Below are positions 44,301 to 50,903 of a stretch of DNA of 64,000 nucleotides, in pieces; the first letter of the stretch is position 1, and each line of letters begins with the position of its first letter. A program made the translations under genes and the position numbers. The stretch covers positions 3,880,001-3,944,000 of the forward strand of contig NZ_CP026100.1 of the NCBI RefSeq assembly GCF_003722335.1, given 5' to 3'. The notes under the pieces are model-generated. The model was not told the DNA's origin and searched no databases. It worked only from the letters and a program-made list of their open reading frames with translations. This stretch comes from Caulobacter flavus. GTDB lineage: Bacteria > Pseudomonadota > Alphaproteobacteria > Caulobacterales > Caulobacteraceae.

Positions 44301-45688
44301 GACATGTCCTTGCGGTCGGGCAGCATGTAGGTCAGCCGGCCGACGCCCTGGTTGTTGAGCAGGACCGGGATGGTGGCGGTCGCGGACTCGGCCAGCATGG
44401 CGTCGCGCTGGGCGTTCGTCGCGGTGGCCGTGCTGGCCAGCTCCGGCAGGATCAGCGTCAGGCTCTTGCCGGTCAGGGTGACGCTGGCCTTGGTGTCGGC
44501 GACGTCGGTCAGCAGGTGGATCGTGCCGCGTGTGTTGACCGTGCTGGTGGCGATGGCCACGCCGTCCTGAACCACCTTGCGGCCGACCAGGGTGATGTCG
44601 CCCTCTGCCGCCTCGATGACGCCGCTGTTGATCACCTCGCCGGCCTGGCTGCCGGTATCCAGGGTGATGGCGGATTCCATGCCGCGCGTGGTCGAGCCGG
44701 TGTTGGCGTTCGAGCCGTAGCCCGGGCGCAGCACGAAGTTGTCGCCCGCCGCCAGGATCGTCTGGCCGCGACCGGTGACGATCGTGCCGCTGTTCTCGAC
44801 CCGCGTGCCCAGCAGCGCCACGAAGCCGCCGCCCTCGACCACGGTCGACGGCTTGCTGGTGGTGATGCGCGCGCCCGCCTGGACCACCACCTCGCCGCCG
44901 GCGTCGGTGAAGCCCGGCACGGGAACCGACGGATCCCAGGGGTTTGCGCCGGGGATGACGCCGCCGTCGATGCCGCGCTCCAGGAACTGGATGTTGGAGA
45001 TGTTGGCGGTCGAGGCGATCAGGTTGCGGACGTTGACCTGGCTGGTCCCGCCGAAGATCACGCCGTTGCGGTTGATGACGTAGACCGAGCCGTCGGCCTT
45101 GATGGAGCCGAGGATCTTGGTCGGGTCGGCGCTGGCGTCGGTGACGCGGTTGAGCGCCACCCAGTCCGAATGGCCGCCCTGGGAGAAGACAAGGTCGGTC
45201 TCGCGGCCGACGTTGAAGCTGTCCCAGGTCAGGATCGCCTTCTGCTCGGTCTGGCCGATGGTGACGACGGTGCGGCCGTCGGAGCCGGTCGCCTGGGTCG
45301 GCCCTTTGGCGCCGATCCACAGGTTCGGGTCGAGGGAGACGCCGTTGGCGACCTGCAGGCCGCCCTGGCCAAGGCCGTTGGGCACGTTGCTCTGGGCGGC
45401 CGCGGCGGCCGCGCGGGCGGCGGCCTGGGCGGCGGCGGCGGCGTCGCGGGTGGCGGCCGCGCGGGCGAACGAGGCGATGGCCCGCTGACTGGCGCTGGCG
45501 TTCTGGGCGGCGCGGGTCGCTTCGGTCTGGGCGCTCTGGGATGCTACGGCCGAGGGATTGACCCCCGCGCCGCGACCGCCGAACGCACGGCCGTTCTGGG
45601 CCTCGGCGACGCCGGCCAGCATCATGGAGCCGAGCGAAGCCCCGACCAGCAGGCGGCGGCGCAACGTGGGCGAGTCGAGACGGATCAT
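32351..45688 (-). CDS. Giant filamentous-haemagglutinin-type TPS exoprotein
   Basis: A 4445-residue secreted adhesin-like protein, the cargo of the ShlB-type transporter in the same operon. It has a signal peptide (residues 1-30), an alanine-rich helical segment (about 50-100), then a TPS secretion domain (about 112-260, with SLDPNLWIG and VINRNGVIFGG). A huge beta-helix of short repeats follows. The C-terminus (GDVDLIAPLGTIDAGEAGIR to RFLGFGE) matches the DUF3739 end of this family. I find only eight cysteines, in four close pairs (876/880, 1500/1504, 3821/3826, 3993/4001). Two blocks (about 1030-1180 and 3020-3280) repeat an AGTxLP motif. I start at the ATG at 45688 with GGAG upstream. It is intact over 13.3 kb. 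Confidence 0.93.
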   Translation of the reverse strand: MIRLDSPTLRRRLLVGASLGSMMLAGVAEAQNGRAFGGRGAGVNPSAVASQSAQTEATRAAQNASASQRAIASFARAAATRDAAAAAQAAARAAAAAAQSNVPNGLGQGGLQVANGVSLDPNLWIGAKGPTQATGSDGRTVVTIGQTEQKAILTWDSFNVGRETDLVFSQGGHSDWVALNRVTDASADPTKILGSIKADGSVYVINRNGVIFGGTSQVNVRNLIASTANISNIQFLERGIDGGVIPGANPWDPSVPVPGFTDAGGEVVVQAGARITTSKPSTVVEGGGFVALLGTRVENSGTIVTGRGQTILAAGDNFVLRPGYGSNANTGSTTRGMESAITLDTGSQAGEVINSGVIEAAEGDITLVGRKVVQDGVAIATSTVNTRGTIHLLTDVADTKASVTLTGKSLTLILPELASTATATNAQRDAMLAESATATIPVLLNNQGVGRLTYMLPDRKDMSRVEITTGGTVDFLGGSQTIAQGGQIAVVGLKRVTVADGAELNVSGVRGVAMDMASYNLKINLQPFELRDSPLNREGDNLKNNDIWIDIRDLVLLPDGTGGHKGDRWYTQGGLIEVGGHLGNTAHTIGEWAAVGGTINVRSEEIVAGKSAVFDISGGSLDYAAGWIQSTRMLGSDGKLYDLGQAPAGVKLIAVGDATVVKHDRWGEAFQEVYSHPLFNSARSVRWEEGYTVGRDAGVLTLSAPTVLFDSQIVADVVVGDRQVNARPTTPPVIKDGMLNGAFPDRLDGYDLPQNVAPLAGGFYVGNRIWQQYLTTRTPEVPFSNVVTIGEGGGSAGVQSGAALAPELKNTVALSAESLSNAGLGALRVNGGEIKIAGDLTVANGGEIAMQATKISVEGDITARSGSISLAAAPPCSTGCDTITDLVVSEGVTLDARGLWVNVKEGGDARDLAHLDGGQVMLESRQGRLDFQKGALIDVSAGGAILEDGATVGAKGGDVGLAVGSFPRANANEMILDGVIKAYGSGDKGGGTLTISAGGRAITIGDKILGGGDELAAGEAAPIDLQLLEDLVLKAGDNLPFDYAYTVSKIAAGDVLPTDVSAFFEALTLPVDWVVPDGFEVYDIDYNVYYGGETLPAGKELVYGYGMLAKGSVVDGVIWPNGLDIPPMAFTYKKGDILSADLTLNAGRTIAAGTVLPTEVKVAKPLHLDKSLFQTGFGKYEITAGGDMVVSGALDVATPVRRFTAASASALSGVDPAAAMELWLPDQFQENPTEGRFVQRQGASLSLRAYGWGERNWVTGYGNTVTDPLSLGSFTLTQGSSIRVDDGQAVSIVSGDAIRIDGKIEARGGKVTLAAGPAENVRLDNPPSYIVYDATRSLWLGEDSVIDVSGRAIGAVDAQGLRYARVTKGGDISIGGALSTYVVMRPGALLDASGATAEIDYRNSALDGASKSSLTLASDGGSISFASQYGVFLDGDMRARAGGAGASGGTLSITLNTPYYQQLGNQNGRDLPDFIRRLRTITVGETGGSGLAADIRFGDCVTGCWTPGQNADEAYAANEGLPDLVGQARIGVDQIKAGGFGSLSLVTDDLVLLNGAVNLTLARNLSINAGAIGLANPDADASLSAAYVKLAGGGALRGNNLVKWENGYGAVSRVPLIGEATLKITGGLIDVGGMQFGVSGSVGLSGGRQLEYDYAAPALLDIVSRSDIRMTGGEAYTMGDLSLTAAQVYPVTGAVAGLFAGVYTYRMPGNTTLNRTIIPGSTISFHKLDGVTPAAPLSLYGSLKVGADIINQGGVLRAPLGHIMLGLGTNEFVPGFDQLKPGQQSWNVSINTSEVNLLPGSLTSASAKDLVVPYGGTLDGLTWLLNGTELKGTLVHQGVTVIGSLRADAGSVLDLSGGGTPSGAGFITGRGGSVDILQTALANVSPAFAGLSNADNKVYAIVPGYAGSAAPSAIDGHAQPGIGQQIVIPEGVKGLAAGIYTLLPAEYALMKGAFRVELGSNTPAGANAVTVLPDGSTHLGVTRSVAFTDARSPLKVEAILTPADVVRSYSQYNETSFGEFLVKAPSSALFNNPVALLPQDGKIFMLALVPPKEGSDRAAFSFKGTGLFDAAEGGVGGALSVNGGNYYATGDYTLEVLADGQKATDGMISIRASDLNAVGARIMTLGGVAYREITQQGSNIKIIAGGGHYNNNYSPNGFDAIVVREGAVLSGPQVLLITDRNADITIEAGAQINTLGKGKPGFDSTMGYTLLANNVNLLALGNGVMEFTSTLATGGSIGVIRVEDGASLYSDGTLSFVTQAGVQLGENVNYGARYLGFSSAYVNIGDTAALAQAGADGVLPSGIALNQAVLDRLMRGDQSKGAPKLERLILSANQSVNFYGSISLDTRDAATGKSALQLVLNTPALYGRGGADDVAQITTGTLVWNGVLGASAADQWTSTVITGQPGAPIAGGAGSGLGKLNLVAERIVLGYQDGVAISAEPPLNRLALGFSSVNLTASQKIEANHVGELAAYQSQAEYGKPGQGGVLNITTPLLTGLAASKMHYKAGEAIVLAAPAGASAPAASAPQLGAEVRMTAGRITADTAIALPSGRLVLTATDGDIVLGDKARIDMSGKAADFFDETRYGWGGDVDLASAHGDVRMAAGSTIDLSADYNHAGSLKVTALEGAVTLDGKIDGEARNGGKPSDGSLRNGSIDIRADVISDFVRLNERLNETKVTDGRSFVVKSGDLVIGDEVKARQVTIVADGGDLTVVGTIDASGHRPGSIRLSARDDLTIASTGKLDASADKMVVDSYGAPVDASNRGAIELTSAGGTLTLASGATLDLSSPDGVARGRVELNAPRLGGADIAIQASGDLTIRGVDSLSVNGFRKYEVADGVIDQDLLDDVHGDSKAFIDAAIANQALLERMAGLRAYKDAFHLRPGVELASAPGGSLTVSGDLNLAGHRYASLNAGSQQTDVYGSGEAGVLLIRAADDLDIHGSITDGFAEPARTPDDNGWVLYGSAENGGVMAWPADHQLSAPVRLAQGTSFDKGVTLTFDAPVDAFRVNSNTLIGAGSNLSIAATLPQDWVATSAIRLPDGTVFEQGSIIKAGTILPADTQLGQGAMLPMPVTLKAMTWPKGVKLPGKLTLSGTTQLQVGDVIPRNTNLIIKGLAGLQTEPVVLDQQYTLIGGASGSVTTIPGGPNSTVVLDFDIEVRNLTTVRTGVLIPFGFVTTALTLSRNGPWTIPVDIWASKAAFEAGAAPVHRKGDVMNNGQFVRANAYWGAGAVLPTALGSSRGIAATVVPAGTPMNVFTADVSLNSNVTVAAGTLIPTGVNLQLLGAGGPTATRPTQADGTQGRIWAVAPMLAPGSQSWSMRLVAGADIASSDGRALRAATDLAQAGQSGDLTLSDRHYVNPQATLDDGFNTGWLNGLKLMQNFSVIRTGTGSLDLLAGGDYAQLSLYGVYTAGTQSAQIGGQTPDGYNVYNQPRATLAGSAGLANPWIGQNFDDYAASIQDYQAWYPEHGGDLLLAVQGDLTGYSTARDAAYQRVGSGSVGNWLWRQGAYGVSEGLAAQMGQDIPSAWWINFGGYVPNNASSLNDFFNFNAPLLEGFMGIGTLGGGNLTVRAGGDAGVHQDWGTTGEGLNDSTARTIASSGLNFAVAATGRVTSVVRTDGIVTAGTVVQTGGGDMDIRLGGTLNAGAGSGMTPDLGGSLTNLRGDISLLASGVGNTVYVAGRDSLDPRLFDATRPPFQQSFGGVTVIIGDGDARLDARGDLILAAAGDPGSVRTSAAGVSLGYVDANGDYVRPDGLIMRSSFSLWSDDTSISLFSAGGDVTPIVRPAEGNSASENAGVRDGRYWYPPILRVTAAQGNIFWNADACGDYNCPGSVGIAPLELAPSPLGRVEFLAGRSILAGGYRAIDSKGFFAAGQAIAMSGMSNSLDLLPNPFRPVWLGDYARTATANPNPVLPVNGNSTNLGTLLAFQKDNATGTLIDGYRKPALFYAADGDVSNLGYGFITFENGGNQLYVGSGSVAVRASRDILNLGTGPALGCQGLAALECAGEAYLFGAASQTGLVVHNDKADISLISAGRDIIYANMTVAGPGNLVVEAGRNIYQADKGRLTSVGPLFDISPATRNGGASISMLTGVSDGLNYDAFAKLYLDPANLAEAGRPLADQPGKVVKTYDKELIAWLDDRFGYKAANATEALGYYDALDPLQRQVFARIVYFDELKAGGREYNDAVGPRFGSYLRGRNAIEALFPAKGADGQANAYAGDFTMFGRSAVRTLFGGNVEMLVAGGQTLVGVGGVQPPATAGVLSMGSGDIDFYSLKSVLLGQSRVFTTFGGDLLMWSAEGDINAGRGSKSTAVYQPPRRVYDLYGNVTLSPPTMNTGAGIATLAPIPEIPAGDVDLIAPLGTIDAGEAGIRVSGNVNLAALQVVNAANIQVKGDAVGIPMVAAVNTGALTAASSAANAVVAEASRLAERARPQPRDIPAIITGRFLGFGE

Positions 45689-45797
45689 CGGACGGTCTCC
45701 GGAGGAGAGGCGAGGCTCGTCGGGCTCGCCTGGCAATGGAAAGGCCAGGACGGGCGCGGCGCGCCGACGACCTGGAAAGAGCGAAGGGCGGGTCGGG

Positions 45798-46244
45798 TCA
45801 TGGCTGACCCGGACGTGTTGGGAGCGGCGGCCGGCTGGGCCGCTGCGGATGGACCGAGACGCCGAAGCTGGAGCCCAGCCGCTGGCGCGTCGCGGTCTGG
45901 CTGGCGACGCCGGTCCGGATGTCGGGCGACCTCGCGCCGACCACGGAGACGTCCAGCGGACCTCGGGCCTGGCTCTGGGCCAGGCGAGCGGCTTCCTGCA
46001 GCTGGGCGGCGGCGCATTCGACGTCGCCCGCGCGTTCGCCGGCGATGTCGACCTTGACGCAGACCGTCGCCGGCGGCGGGCCGCCGATACGATCCTGGCG
46101 CGCCCAGGCCGTGGCGGGCGTCGCCAGGGTCAGGAGCAGCAGCGAAAGAAGGCGGACGGGCCCGCCGGCCGTGCGGGCGCGCCGCTCCGTCCCCCGCCAG
46201 GGGGAGGAGCCGTGATCCGCGATGTCGGCGAAACCCGTCCCCAT
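45798..46244 (-). CDS. Small secreted protein of the TPS operon
   Basis: A 148-residue protein of unknown family. A long charged N-terminus precedes a hydrophobic export signal (LLSLLLLTLATPATAWA, about 32-48). The mature part has two cysteines (ATVCVKVDIAG and DVECAAAQL), which could form a disulfide, and a proline-rich end. It starts three bases after the porin-like gene and lies just before the exoprotein gene. No other start codon fits, so the unusual leader may be real or the true start may be a rare codon. Confidence 0.6.
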   Translation of the reverse strand: MGTGFADIADHGSSPWRGTERRARTAGGPVRLLSLLLLTLATPATAWARQDRIGGPPPATVCVKVDIAGERAGDVECAAAQLQEAARLAQSQARGPLDVSVVGARSPDIRTGVASQTATRQRLGSSFGVSVHPQRPSRPPLPTRPGQP

Positions 46245-46247
46245 GGA

Positions 46248-47987
46248 TCAGAAGCGGGTCTGCAGGTCGATGAACAGCTTGTCGACCGACAGCGGCGCGT
46301 CGGCGATCTCTTCGCCCGACAGCCAGCGGAAGCCGATCGAGGTGCTCTTGCCGAAGGCGTAGGCGCCGCCGGCGGTCCAGCCCTTCGAGTTGGTCCCGCC
46401 CATGTGGAAGTCGCTGTCGGTAAAGCCGTCGACGACTGCGTCGGATTCCAGGTAGCGGTAGCCGAACTGCAGGTTCCAGTCGCCGCGGGCGATCAGGTCC
46501 AGCTTGCCGACGGTCAGCTTGGTCGCCCAGCCTTCCGAACCGCCTTCCCACGTCCCCGGGACCAGCAGCGTGCCATTGGTGTTGTTCGGGTCGGGGATCG
46601 TGCGCGTCGGGCCCAGGTTGTTGACCGCGAGGGCGCGCATGCGACCCTCCTTCAAGCCCAGGTTCTTGATGTACTCGCCGTCGAGGCGGACGCGCGAGCC
46701 GCCGCCCAGGGCCATCTCGGCGCTGCCGCGAACGTTGAGCACCTCGAAGTCCGAGACCAGGCCGAAGTACTGGTTCTCGGGGCTGCCGATGGGGTCGAGC
46801 GGGTTGGCCACGACATTGCGGATTGGGAACAGGGTGTTGCCGAACTGCTGGAACTGCGGGCGGGTCGGATCGGTGTCGCAGACCACTTCGTAGAACTGGC
46901 AGGGCTTGGAGACCTCGCCGCCGACGCCGTCGAAGTTGAAGTAGCCGGCCGCCAGGCGCACGCGCAGCTTTTCCGTCGCCTGCCACTCCAGGCCCAGCTG
47001 GCCTGCCAGCAGGTACTTGTCCTTGCTCTCGTACGGACCGCCCTGCCCTTCCGGCGCGTTGCGCGAGCCGAAGTCCAGGCTGGTGTTGAAGATCGGGAAG
47101 GCGCCGGCCGTGCCGAACACGGCGAAGCGGTCGCCGAGCTTCTGCTGTCCCGACACCGCGACGCCGTCGAAGTTCAGGTCGTCGTCGAACAGGATCTCGC
47201 TGGTCCAGAACGGATTGGCGAAACGGCCGACGTCGATGTTCAGGCCCTTTACCGGCGTCAGGCGCAGCGAGGCGCGGTCGAGCCAGATCTGGTACTTGCC
47301 GAACCCTTCGCTGCTCCCCAGCGTCTGGTTGGTCGAGATCGGCGAGGTATCGTTGCCGGTGGCCAGGCGCAGGTCTGCGCTGATCCAGTCATCGATCATG
47401 GCGTGCAGGCCCAGACGCGCCCGGATGCGGGCCCGCTGGCGGTTCTCGCGGGTGTTCAGGTAGGGCGGGCCGACATAGCCCGGGGTCTTGTCGTTGATGT
47501 TCTGCGGGTCGCCGGCGTTGATGGCGCCGAAGTCCTCGAAGATGTCGGCGTTGCCATCGTCCATGAAGACGCCTTCGCCGCGCACGCGCAGGTCTCCGTA
47601 CGGCGACAGGCGGCGGGTCCATTCGGGCGTCTCGCCGGGACGCGACCACCCTTCGGCCTGGGCCTGCTGGCCCAGTTCGGCGCGCAGTTCGGCCTTGATC
47701 TGGTCACGCACCACGGCCGGCACGTAGGCGATGGTCTGGACGCCGTCGGCGACGCCGGCGGGCGGGACCGGCGGCAGGGCCGGCTTGGCGGCCGGCTGGG
47801 CCACGGTGGCCTCGGCGATCAGGGCGTCGGCCTCGGCCTGGCTGACCAGGCCCTTGGCGACCATCAGCTGCAGCAGCTTGGTGGAGTCGACGCTCTGGGC
47901 CAGGGCCGGCGAGGCCAGCAGCGAGACGCCGGCCACGCAAGCGAGAAGGATCGGCTTCAAGCCGGTACGAACGGGGCGGTCGAACAT
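46248..47987 (-). CDS. Porin-like outer-membrane beta-barrel protein
   Basis: A 579-residue protein with a signal peptide (cut after ALAQS), a short helical region (LLQLMVAKGLVSQAEADAL and QIKAELRAELGQQ) that may form a periplasmic coiled coil, then alternating amphipathic strands to a terminal phenylalanine (DLQTRF). It resembles the family called putative porin in alphaproteobacteria. It sits between TonB/ExbBD and the exoprotein gene. It may be an accessory pore or surface anchor. I use the ATG at 47987; one at 48038 overlaps the tonB stop and would add 17 residues. Confidence 0.78.
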   Translation of the reverse strand: MFDRPVRTGLKPILLACVAGVSLLASPALAQSVDSTKLLQLMVAKGLVSQAEADALIAEATVAQPAAKPALPPVPPAGVADGVQTIAYVPAVVRDQIKAELRAELGQQAQAEGWSRPGETPEWTRRLSPYGDLRVRGEGVFMDDGNADIFEDFGAINAGDPQNINDKTPGYVGPPYLNTRENRQRARIRARLGLHAMIDDWISADLRLATGNDTSPISTNQTLGSSEGFGKYQIWLDRASLRLTPVKGLNIDVGRFANPFWTSEILFDDDLNFDGVAVSGQQKLGDRFAVFGTAGAFPIFNTSLDFGSRNAPEGQGGPYESKDKYLLAGQLGLEWQATEKLRVRLAAGYFNFDGVGGEVSKPCQFYEVVCDTDPTRPQFQQFGNTLFPIRNVVANPLDPIGSPENQYFGLVSDFEVLNVRGSAEMALGGGSRVRLDGEYIKNLGLKEGRMRALAVNNLGPTRTIPDPNNTNGTLLVPGTWEGGSEGWATKLTVGKLDLIARGDWNLQFGYRYLESDAVVDGFTDSDFHMGGTNSKGWTAGGAYAFGKSTSIGFRWLSGEEIADAPLSVDKLFIDLQTRF

Positions 47988-48040
47988 GGAGGAGTTTCCC
48001 GTAGGAGGATTGGGGGCGGCGTGGCGGGGACCCGACATCG

Positions 48041-48739
48041 TCAGGCGCCCGACCGGCCGCTGATTTCGATGAGCATCACCGGCAGGCCCGCCGGCGGCGG
48101 GGTGCAGGCGTGGCCCGTCAGGACCTGCTCGAGGCGCGCGTTGCGCTTGGGATCGGTGCTCTCCAGGACCTGGACGCTGCTGACCTTGCCGTCGGGCGCC
48201 ATGGCGACCTTGAGCTGGGCCACGAAGCGGCCGCGGGTCAGCTCCCGGTCGGCCTGGGTCCGGCGGACCAGGCAGCTGGAGGTCGCCGCACCGTAGGCCG
48301 CGAAGCTGACCCCGCCGCCCGGCTTGCCGCCGATGCGGCCGCCGGAGCCGTCGCCGCGAGCCAGGCCGTAGTTGGCCGGACCTGCGCCTTCGCGCGCCGT
48401 CAGGGCGTTGTCGCCGACCGTCGGCTCGGAGGACTTGGCCTCCGGCGGCGGCGGGGTGTCCTGCGGCTGCTCCATCGGAACGGGCGTCGGAACGGGCTCG
48501 GGCGGCTTCTCCTGCACCACCGGTTTGGGCGGCGGCGGAGGTGGCGGCGGCGGCAGGATCACCTGGGTGGTGCGAACCTTGTTGGGACGGTCGGTGACGG
48601 TGACGCGGGTGGCCAGCATCCACATCGCCGCCAGGACCAGCACCACCCCGCCCGCCGCAAGCACGCGTCCGACGACCGGCGAGGACCGGCGGCGCGGGCC
48701 GTGAGGATCGTCCGGATCGCTCAGCAGGGCGGAGGCCAT
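48041..48739 (-). CDS. TonB energy transducer (TPS-operon copy 1)
   Basis: A 232-residue TonB-like protein: cytoplasmic N-terminus, one membrane helix (about 24-44), a proline-rich periplasmic linker (62-100 with a run of nine prolines), and a compact C-terminal domain (about 148-228, FVAQLKVAMAPDGKVSSVQV) with two cysteines (156 and 212) that could bond. Its ATG overlaps the exbD stop, so ExbB, ExbD and this TonB are made as one motor set. The C-terminal domain should touch an outer-membrane partner; the neighbours suggest the transporter or the porin-like barrel. Confidence 0.85.
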   Translation of the reverse strand: MASALLSDPDDPHGPRRRSSPVVGRVLAAGGVVLVLAAMWMLATRVTVTDRPNKVRTTQVILPPPPPPPPPKPVVQEKPPEPVPTPVPMEQPQDTPPPPEAKSSEPTVGDNALTAREGAGPANYGLARGDGSGGRIGGKPGGGVSFAAYGAATSSCLVRRTQADRELTRGRFVAQLKVAMAPDGKVSSVQVLESTDPKRNARLEQVLTGHACTPPPAGLPVMLIEISGRSGA

Positions 48740-49152
48740 TACTCGCCTCCGCCGGGCGGCCGGGTCGAGGCCATGCCCAGAGACGGCACGCCCACCTTCG
48801 AGCACAGGTCGAGAACCTGCATGACCCGGTCGTACTGGACGGTGCGGTCGCCGCGCAGGACGATCGCCAGGTCAGGCGTGGTGGCGACGCTGGACCGCAG
48901 TTCCGCCTCCAGTTCGGCCAGCGACACCGGCACCGCGTCGATCGACAGCGTGCCGTCGTTGCTGACCGCGATGACCCGCGACTTGGGCTCGTTGAGCGTC
49001 TGGGCCGAGGAGGCCGACGGAAGGTCGACCTTGATCCCCTGCACGGCCGCGGTCGTCAGCAGGATGAAGATGATCAGCAGCACGAAGGTCAGGTCGACCA
49101 GCGGGGTGATGTTGATCTCGTTGTAGGGTTGTCTCTTGCCCTGGATCTGCAT
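48739..49152 (-). CDS. ExbD-type proton-channel subunit
   Basis: A 137-residue ExbD/TolR protein with one membrane helix (LVDLTFVLLIIFILLTTAAV). The proton-carrying aspartate is Asp20. The periplasmic part (SRVIAVSNDGTLSIDAVPV, ending in GGGE) is standard. It begins 14 bases after the exbB fusion gene and its stop overlaps tonB. It forms the motor with ExbB and uses proton-motive force. Confidence 0.92.
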   Translation of the reverse strand: MQIQGKRQPYNEINITPLVDLTFVLLIIFILLTTAAVQGIKVDLPSASSAQTLNEPKSRVIAVSNDGTLSIDAVPVSLAELEAELRSSVATTPDLAIVLRGDRTVQYDRVMQVLDLCSKVGVPSLGMASTRPPGGGE

Positions 49153-49166
49153 GGCTGGGCGCTCCC

Positions 49167-50903
49167 CTACTCTGCCGCGATGGCGGCGGCGGGAACGTCC
49201 TGCCAGGTCTCGGCGATGCGCTTTTCCAGCTCGTCGACGAAGATCTGGTTGTCCGTGGAGACGTCGTCCACACGGCTCAGCAGGTAATTGTACCCGAACA
49301 GCGAGGGGATCGCGACGGCGAGGCCCGCGACGGTGGCCAGCAGGGCGGCGGCGATGCCTGGGGCGATAGCGTTGATGTTCACCTCGCCGGCGGCGGCCAC
49401 CATGGCGAAGGTGATCATGACGCCCAGGACCGTGCCGAGCAGGCCGATGAACGGACCGCCCGAGATGGCGATGGTCAGCAGCACCATGCTGGCGTTGAGC
49501 TTGCGGCCTTCGCGGATCTGGCCGGCGTCGAGGGCCGAGCGGATGGCGGCGATCGACTGGGCGGTGACGGCGAAACGCGAGCCCGTGGCGTAGTTTTCCT
49601 TCAGGCGTACTTCCAGCTCGCGGCGGCCGATCAGGTAGAGGCGGGCCAGCGAGGAGTCCTGGACGTCGGCGCCGAGCTTGAGGGCCGGCAGGCCGTCATG
49701 GTCGCCGCGAGCGCCACGGGCGTAGGCGTCGAGGAAGGACTCGTTGGCGCGCTTGACCCGGCCCAGCAGCAGGCTCTTGGAGATCATCACGCCAATGGCC
49801 ACGGCGAGCATGACGGCCAGGACGCCGATGACGATCCAGGCGTCGACGGTCAGGGCCTTGAACAGGATGCCGAAGTAGTTGTGGCCGCCGCCCGACTTGG
49901 CTTCCTCGGCCGTGTCGGTGGAGACCAGGCGCGCGCCCTGCCCTTCGCTGGCCGCGGCCAGCTGGAACGCCGACTGCGGCAGCGCCGCGCCGGCGACGCG
50001 GAACTCGTCGATCTCGCCGGCGAAGCCCTGGCCCAGCAGCGCCGGACCCGAGGCCGCGCCCAGGGCGCCGGAGACTTCACCCGCCGGCTGGCCGCCGACA
50101 TAGAGGCGCGAGACCTGGCCGTCGTTGACCAGGGCGACGTGCGCCCAGGTCCCGGTCGGCAGCGCCGCGCCGGCCGAGCGGGCGCCGCCCGCCTCGACGA
50201 ACAGCTTGCCGTCCTGGCTGACCAGCGTCACCGCGCCGGGCAGCGAGAACAGCTGGCCGTCGGCCGACGGCTTGACCCAGAAGCTGACCGACAGCGGACC
50301 GCCGCCGAAGGCCTGGGCCGGCGCCTGCACCGGCGCGGCGCCGTCCAGCACCAGGCTGGAGCCGATCAGGCCGCCGGCGTTGCGGGCCTCGCCGCCCTGT
50401 CCGCTCAGTTCGTTGCCGGTGGCGTCGGTCGGAGCGCCGGCGTTGTCGAAGTGCCAGACCAGCTTGTATTCCGGCGCGTAGGTGCCGGCGCGGTCCTGGC
50501 CGGCGGCGGCCTTGTCGTTGCCGTAGTAGGCGTAGACCGTCGCGGGCTGGCCCGGCTGCAGGTTCTGGACGTCGACCCAGAGCAGCGCCTGCTGCTCCTG
50601 CACGTCCCAGCGCTCGAGGTGGAACTTCAGCGGCGTGCGGTCGTCGCCGGCCACGAAGCGCAGGTCCGAGCCATCGGGCTTGGCGTCGGCGAAGTTGAAA
50701 TTGCCCGAGTGCAGGCGCACCAGAACCGGGGCGCGGGCCACCTCGCCGGTCACGCCGGCGGCGGCCGTGTTGAGATTGATCCGGGTGCGGTACGAGTACT
50801 CCGGCTGCCACCAGGCCAGGGCCGGGGTCGCCGCCGCGGTCGTCGCCAGGACGGCCATCACGCCGCCGACGACGCACTTCCTAAAGCGCGTACGCATAGT
50901 CAT
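49167..50903 (-). CDS. ExbB with N-terminal periplasmic DUF2341 and LamG-like module
   Basis: A 578-residue fusion, more than twice a normal ExbB. Residues 1-30 are a signal peptide; about 55-135 are a DUF2341 domain (VARAPVLVRLHSGNFNFADA; TVYAYYGND); about 145-308 are a concanavalin/LamG-like jelly roll (YKLVWHFDNAGAPTDATGNE; GEIDEFRVAG). The ExbB part follows, with membrane helices at about 354-375, 476-503 and 513-541 and GGPFIGLLGTVLGVMITF. The first module must be periplasmic and may bind a glycan or the adhesin. The ATG at 50903 overlaps the transporter stop. Confidence 0.92.
   Translation of the reverse strand: MTMRTRFRKCVVGGVMAVLATTAAATPALAWWQPEYSYRTRINLNTAAAGVTGEVARAPVLVRLHSGNFNFADAKPDGSDLRFVAGDDRTPLKFHLERWDVQEQQALLWVDVQNLQPGQPATVYAYYGNDKAAAGQDRAGTYAPEYKLVWHFDNAGAPTDATGNELSGQGGEARNAGGLIGSSLVLDGAAPVQAPAQAFGGGPLSVSFWVKPSADGQLFSLPGAVTLVSQDGKLFVEAGGARSAGAALPTGTWAHVALVNDGQVSRLYVGGQPAGEVSGALGAASGPALLGQGFAGEIDEFRVAGAALPQSAFQLAAASEGQGARLVSTDTAEEAKSGGGHNYFGILFKALTVDAWIVIGVLAVMLAVAIGVMISKSLLLGRVKRANESFLDAYARGARGDHDGLPALKLGADVQDSSLARLYLIGRRELEVRLKENYATGSRFAVTAQSIAAIRSALDAGQIREGRKLNASMVLLTIAISGGPFIGLLGTVLGVMITFAMVAAAGEVNINAIAPGIAAALLATVAGLAVAIPSLFGYNYLLSRVDDVSTDNQIFVDELEKRIAETWQDVPAAAIAAE

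Noticed and set aside
39755-46057. A 2100-codon plus-strand open frame
   Set aside because: It is antisense to the giant exoprotein gene. High G+C removes stops from the opposite frame, the translation has no domain, and the minus-strand frame has signal peptide, TPS domain and family end.
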